From positions 120,042,754-120,106,753 of the forward strand of contig CP136061.1 in assembly GCA_032622095.1 (NCBI GenBank): 64,000 bases of DNA, given 5' to 3'. Below the pieces are notes generated by a model. It was not told the origin of the DNA, searched no databases, and worked only from the letters and a program-made list of their open reading frames with translations. Below are positions 38,101-50,100 of this stretch, piece by piece. The position numbers and the translations under genes were made by a program. The DNA comes from Siphonodentalium dalli (Eukaryota; Mollusca; Scaphopoda; Gadilida; Siphonodentaliidae). Positions within the stretch are counted from its first letter, which is position 1. Every line of letters begins with the position of its first letter.

Positions 38101-41100
38101 TTGTTATTAGTATTCAGTATAGGAGTCTGGGGTCTGCCATGAGAGGGATGGACATCATCAATATCATCAAGAGAAGACTTATTTTAAATGATTTATTAAT
38201 AAGGTTCTTAACACATGTATGAATTTTCAGTAATGAATTAAATTTAATATAATTACAAGTCTGTTAATAACTGAATACCACAACTGACTGTCACTAGCTG
38301 TGATAGACTTGCAATTGAATTTATTAATTGAGTAATTGGTAATCATGAATATTTTTGTGGGAGCTTCTGGCATGATTTAGTCCTTGTTCAAATTATTGTT
38401 GAATGTTTGGTCAACAGCCTGGAGCTATCTTGTTGAAAATGAAGAAACCCCCTCCCCTAGATCATGTCATGAATCTTTACTCTGCTTAGCGCCTGTAGAG
38501 ATCTTATTCCATCAGTACAAAACTTGGGAATTTTGTTATGTTTTGATAATGAACTTTATAACATTGAACAAACAAGGCAGGGAACATATTTCTTTGTTTA
38601 TATTTGTTCCTCGATAATCAACTTCAAAGTATGGGGTGGTCCCAGCTCGAAAATGCATGCTTTTTGTGGCTTTAGTGAGCTGATATCACAAAAATACTGA
38701 ATTAATTACCCTGCAGAAATTCCATGATTGTAAGTGCGCATAGCAAACTCACCCATCAAGTCTGTTAAATAATGTCATCTCGAGTTGGCACTTTCACCTA
38801 CTTATGAATAAACTATTAAGCGACAGGTATTAATAAAGAAATATATTCCCCTTGTTATTTTTTCAGCTTTGTAAGGTTCTCTATCAATACTTCAAAAAGT
38901 TCCCGAGGTTTTGTACTGGTAGAATATGATATCTACGCGCATTCGCCTCTGGGAGGCCAAATTGTCATTTAATAATGAAGTGCGCTTAAGTGCAATTAAT
39001 TGCAATTAAGCACAAATAATTACACTTAAGCACAATTAGTGGAACTTATCATTGTGCTTAAGAGCAATCATTGCTCTTAAAAAATGCAATCGATTGTGCT
39101 TAAGCATAGTGATTTGTTCTTGAAAACATAATTATTTGGGCTTAAGCGCAATCAATTTTGCTTACGCACAATCAATTGCCTAATCTTAAGCGCATTTCAT
39201 GGTTATACATGTATGTAACTAAACACCCCTGGTGAATAAATAGGTTTATCCATAACTCAACCTTAGCTCTTATTGACATATCACCTCTTGTTTTCATTGG
39301 TTTGCTTGGGAGCAAGCCTAAGTTCTTTATCGAAATGGTAGACTCGCAATAGCATTACCTTCTGTTTTAGTTGTGGCAACTCGTGATAGTATTAACTTCT
39401 GTATTAGTTGGGGCAACTTTGATTTTCGAGTACATATACAGGTACACCATATTAGGGAAGCAGGTCCTCAGTGACACCATATTCGCGCTACAGTATATGA
39501 CCTGGAAATAATATAGATCTGTGCAAGAGCCGCTGATTTAATAAAACTACCAGAGCTCGAGGAGTGAGACATCAAAGCTCCCGGAATGAAACACCAATTT
39601 TTGGGACAGGGATGCTGATAATATGAAAATAGGGTTTTTCACCCGATTTAAGTCAATAAGTACACCATATGAGGTAAGCAAGCCCTTATACAGTGACACC
39701 ACATTATTGCTATATGACCATAGCTATGGCCCAAATCTATGGCCCAAAGTCATATTAGCCAGAGTATATGGGATGCCAAATTGACATTTAATAAATAATT
39801 GAGCTTAAGCGCAATAAGGAATCCCTTATTGCGCTTAAGCGCAATAAGAAAATTCCTTAATTGCGCTTAAGCGCAATAAGAGCTAATTGCGCTTAAGCGC
39901 AATAAGGAATATTACATAAACTCCCTATAATTCAAATGGTTTAGTCCATGGTGCAATCAAGATCTATCCCTGTTAACAGGCAATATATGATAATTCTACT
40001 ATTTGCAGAGGGGTGATCTCATGAGGGAGATAATAATTGCGCTTAATCGCAATAAGGATGTAATTGCGCTCAAGCGCAATAAGGAATGTTCTTATTGCGC
40101 TTAAGCGCATAAGGGAAGATCTAATTGTGCTTAAGCACAATAAGAATATTCCTTAAGCGTTAAACGCAATAAGAGATTCCTTATTGCGCTTAAGCTCAAT
40201 TATTTATTAAATGTCAATTTGGCATCCCATAAGAGTAGAGATTCATGGCATGATCTACCCTCCTCCCAATATATCTAATACTGTATGGGATGCCAAATTG
40301 ACATTTAATAAATAATTGAGCTTAAGCGCAAAAAGGAATCTTATTAAGAACATTCCTTATTATACGCTTAACCGCAATACATCCTTATTGCGCTTAAGTG
40401 CAATTAATATCTCCCTCATGAGAAAATAGTAGAATTATCCTATATTTGCCTGTTAACAGGGATAGAATCTGATGGAATCTGAATAGGCCTACACGTGGAC
40501 AGTCACCATGTGACCAATAAACTCCACCCATTGCACCATGGACTACACTATTGGAATTATAGGGAGTTTATGTAATATTCCTTATTTGCGCTTAAGCGCA
40601 ATAAGGAATATTCTTATTGCACTTAAGCCCAATAAGGAAATTCCTTACGCGCTTAAACGCAATAAGGAATCTCTTATTGTGCTTATTTTTCCTTATTGCG
40701 CTAATAAGGGATTCCTTATTGCGCTTAAGCTCAATTATTTATTAAATGTCAATTTGGCATCCCACAATACTGGGCCACACATTTTGAAATTAGTTATTTT
40801 AATACTACAGGTCACTGTTGGAGACTTTAGTTCAATTTGAATCTGCAAGGCCTGTACTAGTGTAGGCCTACTGCGGCCAGTCCAGTCCAAAGCCATACAT
40901 GTAAATTTGAGTGTCAAATTGCACTTGCTACATGTACATTTTTCTGACGCTATCTACCCACACTGTTTTTTTTTAATCTGCGTGTTTGAACGATAGGTTC
41001 TCCAAAAGTTCCCATTAATTGTGACCTGAGTCACTCTCCTGTGTCATCAGGATGAGAATTCCCGCTGTTGACAATATTCAATTAGAATGTCAACAACATA

Positions 41101-44100
41101 GCCTGATCTGATCACACGAACTTCAATTCGAACCGAGATTTTGACAAGTTTTCCAGGCAATAATCGTTGATTTCATATGTGAGGACCCAACATTCGCATT
41201 CAACACAACATACACGGAGATAAAACTCCGATAATCTAACTCAAATATGCGTTCTAACTAATTAAGTTTTAATTAATTTATTTGGTCTTGAGAATGAGAG
41301 TTATTATTTTCAAAACAATCGTATCAAATTGGTGACGAAAGATCGCCGACCAATCGGATCGCGCGGATTGGAATTGTGGCTAAAAATATTATCTGCGGGA
41401 TTCCGCCGTATATATATATGTTATTGCTTCAGTCAATCGGGGTATACCGGGGAAGATTGTTGTGGCCCTTTAAAATCCCTGCCACACTCCGCTGCGATCA
41501 GGCCGGCGCTTGCATTGCGCTGAAAAGTACCAAAATATGATTAACACGCAGGAGGAGCGCGGAAAACTATGCCGCTTATCACGTTTTTATTGCGCTCTTA
41601 TTACGACCCATTGCGTTTCTACTTTGTCAAGTCTCACGCGCTCTCACTGTGCTTCCTCTAAGCTATAGACGTCCTTAGTGCGTCCAAGTCGATGTCATTG
41701 TGTTGCTAGTACGTTCTCAATAAGTTTGCAAAACGTTCTCTGCGTGGGCGCGGAGAGTATAAATAGCGCCTCCTGCGTGCTCCAGTCATAGTCAGTTTTT
41801 AGGTTGTGGGAATATATCCAACAATCCACAATAGACTAGTTGTCCATGTTCCAATTATATATGTTCGGGATATTTAGTCATACTTTAAATTGAGCATATG
41901 TTTCGATTCACTCTTCCACTATAGTATGATAGTGATAACGCGGAATTTCGTCAGGGAACAGCGTACGTGGGTAAATAGAACGGCATAATATATGCCCTTT
42001 TTTATTTTTAAATGACATGACCTATGGAGGCCGACAGCACCATTCCCATGGTTGTCTATGCCTATTTACATGTAGCACATGTATATACGGAATACATTGG
42101 ATTCCATTTAGGTGCCACTTCACGTGCACTATTCTTATTTCGTATTCCATGTTATATATGTGCCACATACATGTACATCGGATTCCAGTTTAAATTTGCA
42201 TATTATATGCAAACTCCGATGGTGTGGGTGGGCAGATCGCATTTCAAAGTGGGATCGTACTGTAAACCTGCTGCAAACGTTAGAAGAACGCCATTTGTCA
42301 CGTTTGGACGTATAATGAGAGCCATATTAGCAGTGAAAACATCGTGTGGACGTTCTATGATCGGGAACCAACCCATAACACCACGTGGCAGCGCAATAAC
42401 AGCGCAATAAGGTCGGAAGAGATACGTAAGAGATGATTTCTTGCTGCGACCACGAGTAGCTTGTATGTATCCTTGCTACGTCAACTGGACGCTCACGTCG
42501 CTCGCTTTTCGCTGCCACGACGACAGTACTGCGCCATGGTCAGAACGCCGAACCTCTGCGCTTGTTTTGTGCATGCACAAAACAAGCGCGGCGCTCAGGG
42601 GCGATCATGGGGACCCTCTCCCGTCCTGGCCAGTGTCAACTGCATCACCATCGGTTCTGGATACCTTAATGCGTTTAGCTTGGCACTTTGGTACCTTTTC
42701 AGCGCAATGCAAGCGCCGGCCTAATCGCAGCGGAGTGTGACCGTGGTTTAATCGGACAACTAGTGGACAACTAGTCTATTGTGGATTGTTGTGTATATTC
42801 CCACAACCTAAAAACTTACTATGACAGGAGCACGCATGAGGCGCTATTTATGCTCTCCGCACCCACGCAGAGAACGTTTTGCAAACTTATTGAGAACGTA
42901 CTAGCAACACAGTGACAGCGACTTGGACGCACTAAGGACGTTTATAGCGGAGAGGAAGCACAGTGAGAGCGCGTGAGACTTGACAAAGTAGGAACACAAT
43001 GGGTCGTAATAAAAGCACAATAAAAACGTGGTAAACGAAATACGAGCATACCTTGTTTAAAATTTTTGACAGTTTTCCGCGCTCCTCCTGCGTGTTACTT
43101 ATATGTTGGTACCTTTTCAGCGCAATGCAAGCGCCGGCCTGATCGCAGCGGAGCGTGACAGGGCTTTAGACCAATCAAGTATGTTATCGAAGCGTTAACT
43201 ATCATGGCTTCGGCGCGTTCGTTTTAACAAAGAGCGTACTGTGTTATATCAAATACACGGGGATATCCACGGGGTCTCACCTGCCCCGTGAGAACTGGTT
43301 CTCATTCAGTTTTGGACACAGTGCGCATTCGCCAATGTCACGGTTCGTTTCAGATCGAGAAAATAGGTCATCTCAGATAAGTGGCATTTTGCACACACAA
43401 GTGTGAGATTAACCAACGCTTGATGGTACGGTTATTTTTCAAATGACTCAATGCTATCGATCCAATAGTTTATTTGATGTTTTAGCTGAAAACTGTGTAC
43501 TTGTTGTCATATGTTCAAAACAGCGACCACTCAATGCATTTTCAATGCATTTTCAATGGAAACTTATCCGAATAATTACATTAAATACACACCAACGACG
43601 CGTGTTTTTTTTTTCGATTGTACGGCCAGTTTCCTATAACTCCTCACTCTCAGAACACCGATCGTGGTCATATTTTACGTCTAAGTCACAAGAGACGACT
43701 TTTGAAATGAGTCGAAAATGCTACGGTGCCCCTCTGATCTTATGTTATTATTTTTGTTCGCATCCGATCAAATGCCCCAGTTCCGATCTGATACCTTGCC
43801 ATTTAACTGCATATTTTGCAGTAGTAAACACATTCTTCGCGGGCATTCCGACACATTTCCAATTGCTAGTTGTGGTACAGTACCAGTAACAACACATATC
43901 ACTGACTCGTGATTAATTTCATTTAAATTTATACATTTATGATGAAATTCGGGATTTGGTTTGTTCAAGCGTCATGAAGTCCCGATTCACGCGCCACCCA
44001 CACACTGGAGTCATGTCACTTGGTGTAGTGCCAAATCGAATCATTCTATATTTGACCTTTCCATGTTTGGCAGGGCTATCCTTCTTTATTAATAAAACAA

Positions 44101-47100
44101 TTTCCTCGGTTTGGTGAGCAGAAAATGCGTGATCCAAAGCCCCATCTGAATAGTCGCTCTTGCGTTGGCAATAGGAGCTCCTCAGGCTGAAATTGCTCTT
44201 AAAAATAAAACAATATAAGGAATCGGTATATGAGAGGTATGTGTCATTTCAACAAGTTAAAACTATTTTAACATTACCCACAGGAACGTGCATATAGCTA
44301 AAATGTAAAACTACATATATCTCGAAATATGCTTAATACACAACTCAAGCAAACCCAAGTTGTTACCCCTTACTGGTCTTCGCATTCATGTTGGTCCATG
44401 CATGAAACTTATATAAGTATTCGGGTGAAACGTCTTTAACATACACGTGGGTTTCACTGTGACCACATCCCTGTCTATATACTCCGATCAGGGAATCTTT
44501 GGGGCAATGGTCTAACCACACGCGCCATAATTATGGTTATATTCTGGACACCAAGAGGCTTGAGATCACACTACCAATACATGTGTCAAAATATACATAA
44601 ACTCGGCATACATTATCTATAGTATAGTATACGAACAATGAAGGCATAAAGTGTCATAAAGTGTCCGCTTATAGGAACAAATGTTTTCACAATTGATCGG
44701 AATTTATATGTATTACGCAGGTATGGCTCATTTTTAAACATTCCACATGATTCCATGGCGTGTTACCCCATTTAGGCTGCTAAAGCTATTCAAACTGCGC
44801 ACTGCATGGTGCCTATCAAAGTTTGCAGAATGCCGCGGCGAATCTTAGCATCCGAAAATGCGCACTGGGGCATGCTTGACTTGCAACTAAAAGACGCATA
44901 TGGTGCGAATACCTTTGATATATTTGACATTTCATATCGCGTTAGGACAAGCAGAAATCGTCTCGATGAAATATTAGCAAAACTCAGCTGATAAAGTGTG
45001 CTTTTGTAGCGAAAATGGCATTTAAAAACAGACATTGGTCATATAATCACCAAATCTTACTGATCGGTTCGATATTTCGAAGTTTGGCCGACGAACATTG
45101 ATCCAATGACTGGTTAGTATTGTTATATATAGCAACAACTGTCGATGAACGCTCACACATATATTATATCCTTGATAAAGATAGAGATGCTTACCATTTC
45201 TACAATGTGTTGTCCATTTGTTGTGAAACTGCAAGCGCGCACCGTGACATTCGATCTCCACACAAGCACGTGGTCGGTCGAATGATATAGATATTGTGTT
45301 ACTTCTAACCAATACTCCAATTATTATATAGCAAACAATATGTAATCGCGATTCGCGATGAGGTATCTAATGATAGATAATCTCAATAACACGTGGCACG
45401 GGATGTTCGATTGAATATCAGAATATAGGATATCCTATAATCCCATATGCAATAATATATGGCATTTATATAGCGAACTATCGAAATATGAAAATACAAC
45501 GAAAAAGCGAAATAGGAAATACAGCGAAATAGCGGAAAAGGAAATGCAGCGAAATGGTTAAATAGAGCGAAATATAGAAACAGGAAATACGGCGAAATAA
45601 CGAAATACACTATTACATAGCGATTATTATTATTATTAACGAAACTAGCTGATGTGCCCAACTTCATCCGGGCTATTTAGGGATTTCTTTGTGATCGCCT
45701 CCGTCTGGGTAGAATATACAGCGTCTGGACAAACTATTGTTCGATCGGTTCAGAAACATGCCTATATGAGCGTATATGAGCGAGGTCAAGGACACGGTCG
45801 CATGTGAAATCGGACCCGCCCATATTGTTCCCGGGATCAAAGTAGGCCAACATACTAAATTTGAGTCGGATCGGTCGAGGTCCAGAACTATGTATATATG
45901 AGCGAGGTCAAGGTCAAGGCCAATGACACGGTCGCACGTGAAAGGTAGACTGTCAGACCAAAATATATTCAAGTAGTTTGAACTCCTGTGTACTTGTCTT
46001 AAATCAGATGGTGGCCCGAGTTTTATGCTCTAGATGAATTGCATACATACATGCAAGAATTTGCAGGGGAATATGACATATAAACTCTGTCAAGAATTTC
46101 AAGCGGAAATTATAAGAACTTTATGGGGAGTACATTTACTTGGAACAGTTATTACATGACGATAATATCTCTTTGGCTGAACAGTCTTTAAAGATACAGG
46201 CGGCGTTGGAGGTTGGTATGCTGTTAAAATATTCACCCCACCAAAAACCGCCATAAACAGAAAGAATAGTAAAATATAGACATACGTTGTTCTTATGCCA
46301 ATCAGAAATATGCCATAAACAGTATGTTATCGTCTAATGTTTTTTCTTTGTTATTTAAACAAAATTAAAAAAACGTTACAGAACCTGGCTTTTGTTTAGA
46401 TCCGGATATGGTAAACATAAAGAACGTTATTTGTTACTGTTTTCCTGATGTGGGAATAATAAAGAGCGTTTATATCATTTGTGTGTGATTAACCTATAGA
46501 ATCTCGCTGTGGTATGTAAACAGAAGCAAAACTTCTGTAACACGAGCAGGATCTTGTTTACGTACACCATCGTACGTCTTGACGACAATATACTATTTAC
46601 GCGCTGATTATGTTTGGCATATGAACAAAACTATATATATATTCTAATATTCCTTCTGTTGATGGCGATTTGAACACATATGAATATTTATTCAACGAAT
46701 GCTGCCCGTGCCTTTAACAGCTAAGTTGTGGTTACAGTACCTTGACTAAAGACAGGTTTTGTCCGAACAGAAAGGACTGGCGATTGGCATCTACATCTGA
46801 TAGTAGCGAAAACATGTTGGATTTGTTTTTTGCTACAGGTCATGTGAATTACACAAAAAGTTGCAGATTGTACCTGAAAATGATGCTTGATTTTCCGGCG
46901 AAGCAGCGTTGGTTGTACACGTGTTTCAATGAACATGGTTTTCATAGTAATAGAAGGAGCGATATGTTATGTGTTGGATTTTGGACTGGTTCTTATGCGA
47001 TCGATTAAAAGTCGAGGAGGCATGAAAAGGGGCGAAGAGTGAATGTTCACATCGTCTTTAATGGATATAGAGCATGCATAAATGCAGAGATTCATCATAC

Positions 47101-50100
47101 CATGACATGTTTGACAGATATGAGACATATAACCAGTGACCAGCATGTCAATTTAGGCAGATTCCGATGAAATACAGATTTGGTACGGATAGAGTAGTGG
47201 TTCAACGTACACGAACCATTCGATCCTAATGAACCATCATTGCACTCCTTGTCTTCTGGCTTAAAGATACGGGCGGCGTTGGCGGTGGGTATGCTGTTAA
47301 AATATTCACCTCCGTCAAAAACCGCCATAAACAGAAATAGTAAAATATAGACAAACCTTGTTCTTATACCAATCAGAACTATGGCATAAACAGTATGTTA
47401 TTGTCTAATGTTTTTTCCTTTGTTATGAAAACAAAAGCAAAAAACGTTATGGAATCTGACTTTTGTTTAGATCCGGATATGGTAAACATAAAGAGCGTTA
47501 TTTGTTACTGTTTTCCTGATATGGAAATAATAAAGAGCGTTAAAACGTTACAGAACCTGGCTTTTGTTTAGATCCGGATATGGTAAACATAAAGAACGTT
47601 ATTTGTTACTGTTTTCCTGATATGGGAATAATAAAGACCGTTTATATCATTTGTGTGTTATTAAACAATAGAATCTCGCTGTGGTATGTAAACAGAAGCA
47701 ACACTTCTGTAACACGAGCAGGCTCTTGTTTACGTACACCATCGTACGTATTGACGACAATATACTATTTACCCGCTGATTATGTTTAGCATATGAACAA
47801 AACTATATATATATTTTAATATTCCTTCTGTTGATTTTCTGCAACGAACGCCACCCGTGCCTTTAACTTCTAGTTGTGATGATGGGCTGAATTGTCATAA
47901 TTTGGAAATCATTGGAGCTATATAAAATCCAGAAGCTACTCGACAACGTATGTGTCACTGATGCATTAATCAAAAGAAGTGAGCATGTTCGCACACTGGG
48001 GCACAAGGCGTTAGAATCGACAATCATAGAGTACAAATAGACACAAACCTTCTTTTTTCTCGTCTGATAGCTACTGATCAGAGGGAAGATGATATGTTAA
48101 AATTCTTCGAATATTAACTTACAGTAATACCAACAGCCTTAATGCTAAATATATACTCTCTGGAAGACAACAGAGGCAAATCGGACAAAAGCTCTATAAC
48201 AGACCAGATTCAACTTTCTCATCCCCAAACATACGTGTTTGTCCTGGACGGTGGTTGTCTCCTTCACATGTTGACATGGCCAGCCAAAGAGACATACAGA
48301 AATGTAGCCAATATATATGTAACTCATGTGAGTGTTAACCATGGCACATATTCAGTCGTGTTTGGTGGTTATGAACAGGGTTCAAACATCGATCACGAGC
48401 ATTGATATCGAGTTGGCAAACTATTTAAAAATATTATGGAAATGCATATCCAACCAAGATATAGTCCTTTCTAATGAGAAGAATAAACAACAATTCATAA
48501 AACTCTTGAGCTGCGCATTGCAAGCAGATGATCAAGATATTCACAACAGTTTTGGTGAAGCCGACACTTCGATAGTTGCATGCGCAATTGCATTAGCATC
48601 TGATGGAAAGCAAGTGATCGTTATTGCAGATAGAACACATAGACGTGTTGTTGCTTCTGGTGTACCGCTGGCGTCAAAGCATGGCAAATATATCTCAAAT
48701 GTGATGCTCGTAAATCCCACATGAGTTGGACAGATGTGGAATATAGGCGACCTTGTTTTAAAGGCTGGCAAGATGGTCATACCCTGTGCATGCATGATTG
48801 TGGGGTTGCGCTTCCATTTCAGCTCTATATGGACAAGGCAAAACTAATAATTTGAAGAACATCGAAACAAAATCTGACATACAACAAATAGCATCGGTCA
48901 TTAGTGATGCTGATGCTACACAAGAACAAGCTGGTTCGACAGGCATCAAACTTTTTATTTTGTTATATCCAGTGAACAGGAAAACACATTCAACTATTTC
49001 AGATTTGTAAAATTCATGGAAATCGTGTCGTCAAGCAAAACCGCCATTGAGCCCCAGAAACTACCACCCATGGAACGAGCAGCCTATTTCCATTGTATTT
49101 GAGTGCATTTGCAGGTGGTGATATGGAAACACCTTGACAAAATTCATCTGGAGCCTACACAATGGGGCTGGAAACTGCACGGTTCTGAACTCATCCCAAT
49201 CATGACTGATTTAGATGCAGCACCAGAACACCTGCTAAAGTTTACCCGATGCAACTGCAAGATGTCATCTAGAAACCCGTGTGGAAACAACTTGTGCTCT
49301 TGCCGAAAGACCGGTCTGAAGTGCGGCACTGCTTGTGGGGGTTGCAGAGGGGAGAGTTGCAGGAACGCCGATGCTAATTTGGATGATTCCACTGTGAAGA
49401 AGTAGTAGATATGTTGGTAAAGTTCTGTAAACATGAAACCGATTGCAATACACAAAGCATAACACGCTATTTTAATTTGGGGATGTGAATTGCGACAATA
49501 TGCTATCTCGAGTTGAAGTAACCATGTCCCAATTGACCAGGTGGAGATTTATAGTCATGAAAAATTAGGCAATGGACATAACTTGATGCTTTTCTATTCC
49601 ATTCCTGTTGACAATTTGACAAGTTGTAATAGAACATCTTAGGTTCCGATTTTTTCCGTTAAAAAGTTTCTTTTGTCATTTTGGCGGACACTGGGGCCAG
49701 TTATACCCAAATATTAATCGAGTATCCTCAATAGCCACATCTCGAAACGGCAAATGCCAAAATCATGCCATGAAAACCTAAATTTCGAGGGTTTAGTGAC
49801 TGTAAAAGGAATTGAACAGAATATTTCTATTTTTGGCAGACATATTGGTGGACATTTTGGAATAAACAATTTCCCCCAAAGAGGACTGTGGGGCTTTTGG
49901 ATAAGTTGTTCCGGTGACCATTCCGCTTCGAATGACACCAAATCCAGCTTGTTGCAAATTTCAAACTCTTCAACACCGTGGCGATTATTTTGTTTGGGAG
50001 AGTGATTCACGGTGACCCATTTAACGTCGAATCTTGAGTGGCGAGGATTAGCGAGAGCTATATCGGTATATTGTAAACAACTTGGTGGCAGTTTTAACCA

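Larger units (their letters stand above)
46005..49405 (+). pseudogene. Pseudogene of a multicopy PIN-like nuclease / CXC-tail protein family
   Basis: Homologous segments run in order but in shifting frames: around 46050 (LDELHTYMQEFAGEY), 46130-46190 (RTLWG, then LAEQSL), 46717-47008 (KLWLQYLD, NMLDLFFATGHVNYTKS), 47060-47260 (EIHHTMTC, HEPFDPNEPSL), 47867-48405 (LFSRLIATDQREDD, YVFVLDGG), 48332-48724 (LASDGKQVIVIAD), 48798-49010 (YGQGKTNNLKNIETK), 49010-49405. The EADTSIV...VIVIAD part resembles the acidic core of PIN/FEN-like nucleases. The tail (CNCKMSSRNPCGNNLCSCRK, then CGGCRGESC) looks like a CXC zinc-binding motif. Lesions include a frameshift near 48630 that displaces the acidic DTDV-type motif, a TGA near 49094, and two MITE insertions. 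I recognise the family from many invertebrate genomes but know no assigned function. It lies antisense in intron 1 of the CNBD2-like gene. Confidence 0.75.

Noticed and set aside
42024-42410. 128-codon open frame inside the long-arm element
   Set aside because: No recognisable domain, low-quality composition, no splice or conservation signal.
41471-43168. Possible LTR retrotransposon because the arms carry a TATA box
   Set aside because: The arms are inverted, not direct, and no gag, protease, RT or integrase sequence is seen between them.
43443-43889. 148-codon plus-strand open frame
   Set aside because: No domain or repeat support; probably a chance frame.
47095-47328. Minus-strand frame with MAVFDGGEYF, also seen near 60580
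   Set aside because: It arises from the terminal part of the TTAA MITE and is not conserved as a protein; the longer frame mixes MITE and pseudogene.
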